In this document: piece after piece, positions 1 through 7,682 of the stretch
How positions within the stretch are numbered: the first letter of the stretch is position 1
How the letters are laid out: each line of letters opens with the position of its first letter
Source of the DNA: Pseudomonas sp. VD-NE ins
GTDB lineage: Bacteria; Pseudomonadota; Gammaproteobacteria; Pseudomonadales; Pseudomonadaceae
Direction: 5' to 3'
Assembly: GCF_031882575.1 (NCBI RefSeq)
Contig: NZ_CP134772.1
Coordinates: forward strand, 6,235,001 to 6,299,000
Length of the DNA: 64,000 nucleotides
The notes under the pieces: model-generated
Seen by the model: only the letters and a program-made list of their open reading frames with translations
Database searches by the model: none
Told to the model about the DNA's origin: nothing
Made by a program: the position numbers and the translations under genes

Positions 1-284
1 ACTACAGCCTCGATCACCTGTCGCCGGAAATGTTCAAGCTCACCCGGCAACTGCTCGACGTCCTCGGCATGGCCGTGACGCGCGGTCCACTCACCGGGAT
101 CTGGGGCAGTTGGGAAAATGCCAGCCCCGAGGCCATGCGCCATTTCCTCGAGCGCTGGGAGAACAGCTCGTTAAGCCTGCTGCGCATGGGGCATAGCTCG
201 TTGCAGCAGATGGTAATGATGGCCTGGTACACCCGCGCAGAATCGTGGGCGCATTGCGGTTATCCCGGCCCGCCTACCGTTTGA
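1..284 (+). CDS. C-terminal part of a small conserved protein, function unknown
   Basis: The reading frame is open from base 3 and ends at the TGA at 282-284, so the start lies before the window. About 93 residues are visible, beginning YSLDHLSPEMF. They include a leucine-rich helical stretch (FKLTRQLLDVLGMAV) and a tryptophan-rich segment (GIWGSWENASPEAM). No catalytic motif is seen. From memory, fluorescent pseudomonads carry a small protein here, often annotated as a Tat-signal protein, just before the GMC oxidoreductase; the amino end that would show a signal peptide is missing. The 90-bp gap to the next gene holds one REP arm. An internal ATG at 30 is probably not the start, because the frame stays open upstream. 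Confidence 0.6.
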   Translation, partial: YSLDHLSPEMFKLTRQLLDVLGMAVTRGPLTGIWGSWENASPEAMRHFLERWENSSLSLLRMGHSSLQQMVMMAWYTRAESWAHCGYPGPPTV

Positions 285-300
285 GATCGCCGTCGCGACC

Positions 301-325
301 TTCGCGAGCAGGCTCGCTCCCACAG
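301..325. repeat. single REP arm
   Basis: TTCGCGAGCAGGCTCGCTCC followed by CACA is one half of the paired REP element found at 2952, 40888, 43114 and 56506. It contains the internal palindrome GCGAGCAGGCTCGC. No facing arm is present within the gap. Confidence 0.75.
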
Positions 326-374
326 GGGCCAGTCGCCATACCTTGCATCCAAAATAATAAAGAGAACCTGATCG

Positions 375-1970
375 ATGCCCGTACCCGACCCGTTCCGCGA
401 AGGACTTGCCCGAGGCTGGAAAACCTACAACGGCGCACGACTGAGCGACGACCTCACCCTTGAAGCCGACGTGGCCATTATCGGCAGCGGCGCCGGTGGC
501 GGCACCACCGCCGAAATCCTCAGCGCCGCCGGCTACAAAGTCCTGCTGATCGAAGAAGGCCCACTGAAAACCAGCTCCGATTTCAAAATGCTTGAAGACC
601 AGGCCTACAGCAGCCTCTATCAGGAAGGCATCGGCCGCATGAGCAAGGACGGCGCGATCACCATCCTCCAGGGTCGCGCGGTCGGCGGCACCACGCTGAT
701 CAATTGGACATCAAGCTTTCGCACCCCGGAACCGACCCTCGAACACTGGGCCAAGGAACACAACGTCAAAGGCCATAGCCCCGCCGAGATGGCGCCGTGG
801 TTCGAGAAAATGGAACAGCGACTCGGCGTCGCGCCGTGGATGGTGCCGCCCAACGCCAACAACGATGTGATCCGCAAAGGCTGCGAACAGCTCGGTTATA
901 GCTGGCACGTGATCCCGCGTAACGTGCGCGGCTGCTGGAATCTCGGCTATTGCGGCATGGGCTGCCCGACCAACGCCAAGCAATCAATGATGGTCACGAC
1001 CATTCCGGCGACGCTGGAAAAGGGCGGCGAACTGCTTTATCTGGCCCGTGCGGAGAAACTGCTGATCAGCGGCGACAAGGTCACCGGCCTGCAATGCGTG
1101 GCGATGGATGAGCGCTGCGTTGCACCGACCGGGCGCACAATCACCGTCAAAGCGCGGCATTACGTATTGGCTGGCGGAGGCATCAACAGCCCGGCGTTAT
1201 TGCTGCGTTCGGACGCCCCGGATCCGCATGAAAACCTCGGAAAACGCACCTTCCTGCACCCGGTGAACATGTCAGCCGCGCGCTTCGACGAAGTCATCAA
1301 CCCGTTCTACGGGGCGCCGCAGTCGATCTATTCCGACCATTTCCAGTGGAAGGACGGCACCACCGGGCCGATGGCCTTCAAACTTGAAGTACCACCGCTG
1401 CATCCGGCACTGGCGGCCACCCTGCTCGGCGGCTTTGGTGAGGAAAGTGCGCAACACATGGCTGACCTGCCGCACACCCACGCCATGCTGGCCTTGCTGC
1501 GTGACGGTTTTCACCCGGACAGCACGGGCGGTGCAGTCGAGTTGCGGGGCGATGGTTCGCCAGTACTCGACTATCAGGTTTCGCCATATGCATGGGAAGG
1601 CCTGCGCCGGGCCTTTCAGGTCATGGCCGAAATCCAGTTCGCCGGCGGCGCGAAATCGGTGATGCCGATGCACGCCGACGCCCGTTACGTGAAAACCCTG
1701 ACCGAAGCACGCACGCTGATCGATGGTTTGAGCCTCGAGTTGTATCGCACGCGACTCGGCAGCGCTCACGTCATGGGCGGTTGCGCGATGGGCGAAGACC
1801 CGAAAAGCGCGGTCACCGACAGTCTCGGCCGGCATCATCAACTGGCTAATCTGTCGATCCACGACGGCTCGCTGTTCCCCACCAGCATCGGCGCCAACCC
1901 GCAGCTGTCGGTGTATGGCCTGACCGCGCAACTGGCGACATCCCTCGTCGATCGGCTGAGAAACCCGTGA
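375..1970 (+). CDS. GMC family FAD-dependent oxidoreductase
   Basis: A 531-residue flavoprotein of the glucose-methanol-choline oxidoreductase family, which oxidises alcohols with FAD. The Rossmann motif GSGAGGG lies at about residues 37-43, followed by the acidic end of beta-2 (LLIEEG). A second signature, GRAVGGTTLINWTSSFR, lies near residues 96-112. The C-terminal domain has SAHVMGGCAMG, with the likely catalytic His, and GANPQLSVYGL, typical of the FAD-closing end. A Cys-rich stretch (CWNLGYCGMGC, about residues 193-203) sits in the middle. Length is normal for the family. The ATG at 375 is preceded by AGAGAA at a suitable distance. The substrate cannot be read from sequence; choline is unlikely because no bet genes are near. 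Confidence 0.88.
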   Translation: MPVPDPFREGLARGWKTYNGARLSDDLTLEADVAIIGSGAGGGTTAEILSAAGYKVLLIEEGPLKTSSDFKMLEDQAYSSLYQEGIGRMSKDGAITILQGRAVGGTTLINWTSSFRTPEPTLEHWAKEHNVKGHSPAEMAPWFEKMEQRLGVAPWMVPPNANNDVIRKGCEQLGYSWHVIPRNVRGCWNLGYCGMGCPTNAKQSMMVTTIPATLEKGGELLYLARAEKLLISGDKVTGLQCVAMDERCVAPTGRTITVKARHYVLAGGGINSPALLLRSDAPDPHENLGKRTFLHPVNMSAARFDEVINPFYGAPQSIYSDHFQWKDGTTGPMAFKLEVPPLHPALAATLLGGFGEESAQHMADLPHTHAMLALLRDGFHPDSTGGAVELRGDGSPVLDYQVSPYAWEGLRRAFQVMAEIQFAGGAKSVMPMHADARYVKTLTEARTLIDGLSLELYRTRLGSAHVMGGCAMGEDPKSAVTDSLGRHHQLANLSIHDGSLFPTSIGANPQLSVYGLTAQLATSLVDRLRNP

Positions 1971-1998
1971 AAAAACCGATTATTGCCATCGTCTATAG

Positions 1999-2565
<567 letters not shown>

Positions 2566-2578
2566 CGACCGTTCAAAC

Positions 2579-2603
2579 GGCGCCCGCGTGCACTGCGGGC
2601 GCC
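2579..2603 (+). terminator. GC-rich stem-loop after coaD
   Basis: GGCGCCCGC (2579-2587) and GCGGGCGCC (2595-2603) form a perfect 9-bp stem around a 7-base loop, 14 bases after the coaD stop. There is no run of T after it, so it may act as a weak or Rho-assisted terminator or as an mRNA 3'-end stabiliser. Confidence 0.45.
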
Positions 2604-2628
2604 AATGCGGCACAATTGCGCGCATTGA

Positions 2629-2919
<291 letters not shown>

Positions 2920-2951
2920 TCCGCTGGATTTGTAGCGCTCTCTCGGGCCTC

Positions 2952-3017
2952 TTCGCGAGCAAGCTCGCTCCCACATTTGAAATGCATTCCAATGTGGGAG
3001 CGAGCCTGCTCGCGAAA
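2952..3017. repeat. paired inverted REP element (TTCGCGAGCAAGCTCGC type)
   Basis: Two facing arms, TTCGCGAGCAAGCTCGCTCC then CACA, and TGTGGGAGCGAGCCTGCTCG then CGAAA, are separated by about 20 bases. Each arm also folds on itself. It lies between the ferredoxin gene and the convergent gene at 3052, the usual 3'-end location for Pseudomonas REPs. Confidence 0.9.
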
Positions 3018-3051
3018 GGGCCGTCAGCCACACAGCAAAATCCTGATCAGC

Positions 3052-3375
3052 TCACTCACGCTGCTCAAACCCCTCCCCCGTACACCCCAGACACCGCACA
3101 AACGCCGCTTTCGCCGGTTCAACCACCAGCGCCTGTCCCGCATCGCCGATCCCGCCACCCAGCGCGGTAAACGGCAACGACACGACAAATGCCCCCGCAC
3201 CGATCACCGTCGCCACCACCAATAAAGGTCGGGCAATCAGCAAATCGCCAAGCATGGCGTAGGCCGGTGGATTCTGGATGGTGTAGCGTGGATCACCGCT
3301 GCCGTTTTCCGTGGCTTGAACAGCCAGACTGGAACACAGCAGCAGCGCAACAACGAGGACTTGCAAGAACTTCAT
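3052..3375 (-). CDS. small exported or membrane protein, function unknown
   Basis: A 107-residue protein with a clear signal peptide ([21 protein letters not shown], cleavage expected after about residue 21). A second hydrophobic segment ([25 protein letters not shown], about residues 50-74) could be a membrane helix. The tail has a Cys pair (RCLGCTGEG). From memory such proteins sit between yfhL and mutM in many Pseudomonas genomes and are sometimes labelled multidrug transporter; nothing in the sequence supports transport. It is convergent with the ferredoxin gene, with a REP pair between them. Role not recognised. Confidence 0.7.
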   Translation of the reverse strand: MKFLQVLVVALLLCSSLAVQATENGSGDPRYTIQNPPAYAMLGDLLIARPLLVVATVIGAGAFVVSLPFTALGGGIGDAGQALVVEPAKAAFVRCLGCTGEGFEQRE

Positions 3376-3444
3376 GGCACGATCCTTCGGGCTGAACAGT
3401 GAGACAACTCACTATAGACCGTAGGACTTTTTCAGCTTTTTGCC

Positions 3445-4257
3445 TCAGGTCTGGCAGCGCGGGCAGAACACACTGGCCCGCTGGCCCAGCTTCACTTCAC
3501 GCAAGCCTGTGCCACAGACCTTGCAGTGTTCACCACCACGGCCATAGACAAACAGTTCCTGCTGGAAATACCCCGGCTGGCCGTCACCGCCAATGAAATC
3601 ACGCAACGTCGTACCGCCACGCTCAATGGCGGCGGCCAGAATGCGTTTGATCTCGATCGCCAGTTTCAGGTATCGCCCCCGGGAAATCCCACCGGCCTCG
3701 CGGCGCGGGTCGATCCCGGCAGCAAACAGCGCTTCGGTCGCATAGATATTGCCGACGCCCACGACCACAGCGTTGTCCATGATGAACGGTTTTACCGCCA
3801 TCGAACGCCCGCGCGACAGCTGAAACAAGCGCTCGCCATCGAACAGATCAGTCAGCGGCTCCGGGCCGAGGCGAATCAGCAATTCATGGTTGAGCGGATC
3901 GTTGCTCCACAACATCGCGCCGAACCGGCGCGGATCGGTGTAGCGCAGCGCCAGCCCAGACTCCAGCTCGATGTCGACGTGTTCATGTTTGAGCGCCGGC
4001 AACCCGGCCTCGACCAGACGCAAATTGCCCGACATGCCCAAATGGCTGATCAACGTACCGACCTCGGCGTTGATCAGCAGATACTTGGCGCGGCGCTCGA
4101 CCAGCACGATGCGCTGCCCCGACAGGCGCACATCGAGGTCTTCGGGAATCGGCCAGCGCAATCGCCGGTCACGCACGATCACCCGACTGACACGCTGGCC
4201 TTCCAGGTGCGGGGCAATCCCGCGACGGGTGGTTTCGACTTCCGGCAGTTCAGGCAT
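3445..4257 (-). CDS. mutM: formamidopyrimidine-DNA glycosylase
   Basis: A 270-residue bifunctional DNA glycosylase/AP lyase that removes 8-oxoguanine and formamidopyrimidines. The chain begins [14 protein letters not shown], with the N-terminal Pro2 nucleophile and Glu3. RRAKYLLI carries the conserved beta-hairpin lysine. The H2TH region includes [16 protein letters not shown]. The C-terminal zinc finger is CKVCGTGLR...FCPRC (Cys-x2-Cys-x16-Cys-x2-Cys). All active-site elements are intact and the length is normal. The HDOD gene ends-to-start 12 bp upstream on the same strand, so the two are probably cotranscribed. Confidence 0.97.
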   Translation of the reverse strand: MPELPEVETTRRGIAPHLEGQRVSRVIVRDRRLRWPIPEDLDVRLSGQRIVLVERRAKYLLINAEVGTLISHLGMSGNLRLVEAGLPALKHEHVDIELESGLALRYTDPRRFGAMLWSNDPLNHELLIRLGPEPLTDLFDGERLFQLSRGRSMAVKPFIMDNAVVVGVGNIYATEALFAAGIDPRREAGGISRGRYLKLAIEIKRILAAAIERGGTTLRDFIGGDGQPGYFQQELFVYGRGGEHCKVCGTGLREVKLGQRASVFCPRCQT

Positions 4258-4269
4258 GGTGTCCTCGAA

Positions 4270-5136
4270 TCAATGCGCGCCGAGGTCGCGGATCGTTTGT
4301 TTGAGGGTTTCGAAGTCGTAATCCGACAGCCCTACATAGTCGAGTACCAGCGGCCCGACAGCGTTCCATTCGAAATCTTCGGTCTGGTTGCCCAGCACGC
4401 GATACGAAGCGCAAATGTGTTCGGCCATTTTCAGGATCGCCAGCAGGTTTTTCATCTGGCTGTTGCGCGAAGACTCATCGCTGAAAATTGCCAGGGCGTT
4501 GTGGTGATTGGCGATGGCTGCGCTGACATGCTCCGGCAGGCGCCAGGACTTGGCGGTGTAGTAACCGACCACGGCGTGGTTGGTGTTGAACTCGCTGTTT
4601 TCGGTATCGACGACCCGACATTCGGCGCCGGCATTGGCGTAGGCCTTTTCCAGCACCGACATATAGTTGGGGAAGCGCTGCAGCATCAGTGGCACGCCGC
4701 AATCGTGGAACAGACCCAAGGCGTAAGCCTCGTCGCCGGCTTGAGTACCGATACGCTTGGCCAGCGTCAGGCAGGTCATCGCCACGTCCTGGGCGGTATC
4801 CCAGAAACGGTTGAGGGTGACGATGGTGTCATCGTTCATCTCGCCCTTGATCGACTGCGCGTTGATCAGATTGATGATCGAACGGCTGCCGAGCAGGTTC
4901 ACCGCACGCTGAATCGAGGTGATCTTGTTGCTCAGGCCGTAATACGGCGAGTTGACAATTTTCAGCAGCGAGCCAGACAAGCCTGGATCCTGGGCGATCA
5001 GTTTGGCGATCACCTCCAGGTCGGGGTCGGGCATGTACTGCTCCATTTGCAGATCCACCATGATCTGCGGTTGCGCAGGCACACTGATGCCTTGCAGCGA
5101 TTGTTGAATCTGTTCGGTGGTCAGCTCTTGGGACAT
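4270..5136 (-). CDS. HDOD domain protein (signalling)
   Basis: A 288-residue protein dominated by an HDOD domain, a relative of HD phosphohydrolases used as a signalling scaffold. Near residues 20-60 is QIMVDLQMEQYMPDPDLEVIAKLIAQDPGLSGSLLKIVNSPYYG, the typical HDOD opening. AVNLLGSRSIINLI and the later LGLFHDCGVPLML (about residue 145) and HAVVGYYTAKSWRLPEHVSAAIANHHN follow. HDCG keeps the His-Asp pair, but HDOD proteins generally lack hydrolase activity. There is no attached output domain. It precedes mutM by 12 bp. In other bacteria such proteins affect motility, c-di-GMP signalling or stress responses; the role here is not shown. Confidence 0.85.
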   Translation of the reverse strand: MSQELTTEQIQQSLQGISVPAQPQIMVDLQMEQYMPDPDLEVIAKLIAQDPGLSGSLLKIVNSPYYGLSNKITSIQRAVNLLGSRSIINLINAQSIKGEMNDDTIVTLNRFWDTAQDVAMTCLTLAKRIGTQAGDEAYALGLFHDCGVPLMLQRFPNYMSVLEKAYANAGAECRVVDTENSEFNTNHAVVGYYTAKSWRLPEHVSAAIANHHNALAIFSDESSRNSQMKNLLAILKMAEHICASYRVLGNQTEDFEWNAVGPLVLDYVGLSDYDFETLKQTIRDLGAH

Positions 5137-5310
5137 AAGTACACACTCTGGGACAGGCGGCGATTCTAACCTCTAAAAACCGCGAGACGACACACCAGTG
5201 GGCAATTGTCAGGAACTTTCATTCAGGCCACGGCTTCGGAATCTGTAATGCCCAACGGATCACTCCGATCCCTTGCGGCGGCAAACTCCCACAGACTCAG
5301 GAGCTTATCG

Positions 5311-5850
5311 ATGGCCACTTCCCTCAACGGCAAACGCGTCGCCTTTTTGGTAACAGACGGTTTCGAGCAGGTCGAACTGACCGGTCCCAAGCAGGCGCTG
5401 GAGCAGGCCGGCGCCCAGGTCGACATCCTTTCCGCCGAGGCCGGCAAGGTCAAAGGCTGGAACCACGACAAACCGGCGGATGACTTCGAGGTTGACCAGA
5501 CCTTCCAGAGCGCCAGCAGCGAGCAGTACGACGCGATCGTCCTGCCGGGCGGCGTGCAGAACTCCGACACCATCCGCATCGATCAGGATGCCCAGCACCT
5601 GGTCAAGACCGGCGCCTCGGCCGGCAAACCGATTGCGGTGATCTGCCATGGCGGCTGGCTGCTGATCTCGGCGGGGCTGGTCAACGGCAAGACCATGACC
5701 AGTTACAAGACACTCAAGGATGACCTGGTCAATGCCGGGGCCAACTGGGTCGATAAAGAAGTGGTCAAGGACGGTCACCTGATCAGCAGCCGTCAGCCGG
5801 ATGATATTCCAGCGTTCAACAAAGAGCTGATCGACGCACTGTCTGCATAG
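5311..5850 (+). CDS. DJ-1/PfpI family protein
   Basis: A 179-residue class I glutamine amidotransferase-like protein of the PfpI/YhbO branch. GKRVAFLVTDGFEQVEL holds the conserved Glu19. AVICHGGWLLISAG holds the nucleophile-elbow Cys112 followed by His113. These match PfpI-type proteins studied as proteases, glyoxalases or protein deglycases; the real activity is debated. The ATG at 5311 is preferred over an earlier TTG at 5206 because CAGGAG sits just before it and the family consensus starts there. The family is linked to oxidative and carbonyl stress. Confidence 0.9.
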   Translation: MATSLNGKRVAFLVTDGFEQVELTGPKQALEQAGAQVDILSAEAGKVKGWNHDKPADDFEVDQTFQSASSEQYDAIVLPGGVQNSDTIRIDQDAQHLVKTGASAGKPIAVICHGGWLLISAGLVNGKTMTSYKTLKDDLVNAGANWVDKEVVKDGHLISSRQPDDIPAFNKELIDALSA

Positions 5851-5862
5851 AAGTCAAAACCG

Positions 5863-5967
5863 CCTTCGCTGGCAAGTCGAATCGTCGCTCCCACAGTTGA
5901 TTTGGCATCGACACAAATCCCCTGTGGGAGCGACGGTGCGACGATTCGACTTGCTCGCGAAAGGGCC
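5863..5967. repeat. paired REP-like inverted repeat, variant
   Basis: CTTCGCTGGCAAGTCGAATCGTCGCTCCCACA faces TGTGGGAGCGACGGTGCGACGATTCGACTTGCTCGCGAA across about 30 bases. It is a diverged, extended member of the GTGGGAGC REP group, between two co-oriented genes. Confidence 0.8.
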
Positions 5968-6045
5968 ATCAGCGTTTCATCGCACGCCAAACCCGGCACA
6001 TGTCGCAACACGTTATACTCCCGCTCTTTTTTCCGGAGCGACGTC

Positions 6046-7242
6046 ATGTCCCTGCCTAGCCTGCGCCTCAAAGCCAACGCCGACCGTCGCCTGCGCAACG
6101 GCCACTTGTGGGTCTACAGCAACGAAATCGATGTAGCCGCCACCCCGCTGCACGGCTTCAATGCCGGCGACCAGGCCATCCTCGAAGCCGCCGGCGGCAA
6201 GCCGCTGGGCATCGTGGCGATGAGCCCGAACAACCTGATCTGCGCCCGCCTGCTGTCGCGCGACATTAAAGTTGCGCTGGACAAATCGCTGCTGGTGCAC
6301 CGTCTGAACGTGGCCCTGTCGCTGCGCGAGCGCCTGTTCGACAAACCGTTCTACCGTCTGGTCTACGGTGATTCCGACCTGTTGCCAGGCCTGGTCGTTG
6401 ACCGTTTCGGTGACATCCTTGTGGTCCAGATCGCCTCGGCGACCATGGAAGCACATAAAGATGACGTGATCGCAGCCCTGACCCAAGTGCTCAAGCCAAG
6501 CGGCATTCTGTTCAAGAACGACTCTGCCGCCCGTGACGCCGAAGGCCTCAACCGCTACGTCGAAACCGTGTTCGGCCTGGTGCCGGAGTGGGTGGCGCTG
6601 GAAGAGAACGGCGTGAAGTTCGAAGCCCCGGTCATTCAGGGTCAGAAAACCGGCTGGTTCTACGACCACCGCATGAACCGCGCACGCCTGGCGCCGTACG
6701 CCAAAGGCAAACGCGTCCTCGACCTCTATAGCTACATCGGCGGATGGGGCGTGCAGGCTGCGGCGTTTGGCGCCAGCGAAGTGTTCTGCGTCGACGCCTC
6801 GGCTTTCGCCCTCGACGGTGTTGAGCGAAACGCTGCACTGAACGGTTTCGCCGATAAGATGACCTGCATCGAAGGCGACGTTTTCGAAGCCCTGAAAGAA
6901 CTGAAAGCCAGCGAAGAACGCTTCGACGTGATCGTTGCCGATCCGCCAGCGTTCATCAAACGCAAGAAAGACATGAAAAACGGCGAAGGCGCCTACCGCC
7001 GCCTGAACGAGCAAGCCATGCGCCTGCTCAACAAGGACGGCATCCTGGTCAGCGCATCCTGCTCGATGCACCTACCGGAAGATGATCTGCAGAACATCCT
7101 GCTGACCAGCGCCCGTCACCTGGATCGCAATATCCAGTTGCTCGAGCGTGGCGGTCAGGGCCCGGATCACCCGGTGCACCCTGCCATCGCCGAAACGCGC
7201 TACATCAAGAGCATTACCTGCCGCCTGCTGCCCAACAGCTGA
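6046..7242 (+). CDS. rlmI: 23S rRNA m5C1962 methyltransferase, RlmI type
   Basis: A 398-residue SAM-dependent methyltransferase. An N-terminal PUA-like domain (LRLKANADRRLRNGHLWVYSNEID...FNAGDQAILEAAGGKPLGIVAM) precedes an EEHEE domain and a Rossmann methyltransferase domain. VLDLYSYIGGWGVQAA binds SAM, VIVADPPAFIKRKKD is motif IV, and SASCSMHL carries the probable catalytic Cys. E. coli RlmI has nearly the same length. The ATG at 6046 follows CCGGAGCGACGTC, a good ribosome binding site; an upstream in-frame extension to 5902 runs through the REP and is rejected. An intrinsic terminator follows. Confidence 0.93.
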   Translation: MSLPSLRLKANADRRLRNGHLWVYSNEIDVAATPLHGFNAGDQAILEAAGGKPLGIVAMSPNNLICARLLSRDIKVALDKSLLVHRLNVALSLRERLFDKPFYRLVYGDSDLLPGLVVDRFGDILVVQIASATMEAHKDDVIAALTQVLKPSGILFKNDSAARDAEGLNRYVETVFGLVPEWVALEENGVKFEAPVIQGQKTGWFYDHRMNRARLAPYAKGKRVLDLYSYIGGWGVQAAAFGASEVFCVDASAFALDGVERNAALNGFADKMTCIEGDVFEALKELKASEERFDVIVADPPAFIKRKKDMKNGEGAYRRLNEQAMRLLNKDGILVSASCSMHLPEDDLQNILLTSARHLDRNIQLLERGGQGPDHPVHPAIAETRYIKSITCRLLPNS

Positions 7243-7254
7243 TTTCTTGCGGAT

Positions 7255-7282
7255 AACGGGGAGCCAGCAGGCTCCCCGTTTT
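7255..7282 (+). terminator. intrinsic terminator of rlmI
   Basis: AACGGGGAGCC (7255-7265) and GGCTCCCCGTT (7270-7280) make a perfect 11-bp stem with loop AGCA, followed by TT and a T-rich stretch. It closes the rlmI unit and separates it from the accessory island. Confidence 0.85.
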
Positions 7283-7285
7283 GGT

Positions 7286-7458
7286 TTCAGGCATAGCCCT
7301 TCCCTTCGCAATTCCCTTGGACTTCCTACAATTATTTTCCCGCAGACATGCAGGACATTTCCTTACGCCTTTTAATTATTGAAAGTTTCCCTACAAGTTC
7401 ATCTCCAGCTAAAGACTACTCCGACAAAATTACTGGAAATTTCCTACTTAATATCCCC
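7286..7458. other. AT-rich non-coding leader of the accessory island
   Basis: No gene is seen between the rlmI terminator and the promoter at 7459. Composition changes sharply: 44 of 120 bases are G or C in 7381-7500 by hand count, against roughly 60% or more in the neighbours. There are several short TAATTATT-like tracts. This is consistent with imported DNA or a regulatory region; no direct repeats or integrase remnants are recognised. Confidence 0.6.
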
Positions 7459-7486
7459 TTGCCAATAATCCATTACAAACTATTAT
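7459..7486 (+). promoter_or_regulatory. putative sigma-70 promoter of the peptide operon
   Basis: TTGCCA (7459-7464) and TATTAT (7481-7486) are separated by 16 bases, close to the sigma-70 consensus TTGACA-17-TATAAT. Transcription would begin near 7493 and give an untranslated leader of about 47 bases before the ATG at 7540. Confidence 0.5.
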
Positions 7487-7492
7487 GAAGTT

Positions 7493-7508
7493 GTCACCAC
7501 AAGGTGAC
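7493..7508 (+). promoter_or_regulatory. inverted repeat at the expected transcription start
   Basis: GTCACC (7493-7498) and GGTGAC (7503-7508) form a perfect 6-bp stem with loop ACAA. The flanks GAAGTT and TTCAAC give further partial symmetry. Its position right after the -10 box suits an operator or a 5' mRNA hairpin. Confidence 0.4.
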
Positions 7509-7539
7509 TTCAACTATCAATGAACAAGGAGTTCACATC

Positions 7540-7611
7540 ATGAAAAGTATTTCTCTGGAAAGTAAAAAAATTGCAAATCTGGCTTTTCTGGTTGCCCCTA
7601 AAGCCCGTTAA
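7540..7611 (+). CDS. 23-residue peptide, candidate precursor of a peptide-derived metabolite
   Basis: A very short gene encoding 23 residues, starting MKSISLESKK and ending VAPKAR. The ATG at 7540 is preceded by AAGGAG, a near-ideal ribosome binding site, eight bases away. The peptide has three Ser (3, 5, 8), four Lys, one Arg and a hydrophobic centre (ANLAFLV). It has no Cys, Thr, Tyr or Trp. It stands first after a promoter, 71 bp before a SagB-type oxidoreductase and separated from it by a terminator-like hairpin, the layout expected for a ribosomal precursor peptide. It does not match PqqA (no Glu-x3-Tyr), mycofactocin MftA, microcin C or methanobactin precursors. Alternatives are a regulatory leader peptide, or chance. 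The function is inferred from context only. Confidence 0.6.
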   Translation: MKSISLESKKIANLAFLVAPKAR

Positions 7612-7619
7612 GTAAGTCT

Positions 7620-7655
7620 GGACGCCGGGGAGTGCCGGCAACCCGGTGTCCTTTT
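7620..7655 (+). terminator. attenuator-like hairpin between peptide gene and enzymes
   Basis: GGACGCCGGG (7620-7629) pairs with CCCGGTGTCC (7642-7651) over 10 positions with one G-U pair, around a 12-base loop, and is followed at once by TTTT. It begins nine bases after the peptide stop. A leaky terminator here would give more transcript for the peptide than for the enzymes. Confidence 0.7.
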
Positions 7656-7682
7656 GACTTTACCCAGAGTGAATACCCCCAC

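Noticed and set aside
2952..3017. Intrinsic terminator in the REP pair
   Set aside because: The stem is strong but has no T-run, and the same unit recurs many times, so it is recorded as a repeat.
3526..5169. A 547-codon open frame opposite mutM and the HDOD gene
   Set aside because: It spans two well-supported genes on the other strand and has no recognisable domain.
7520..7543. A seven-codon frame (MNKEFTS) overlapping the start of the 23-residue peptide gene by ATGA
   Set aside because: It is too short to judge and has no well-spaced ribosome site; the AAGGAG inside it serves the 7540 start.
7540..7611. Possible PqqA homologue
   Set aside because: Length is similar and both end in Arg, but the Glu-x3-Tyr crosslink motif is absent and no pqqBCDE genes are near.
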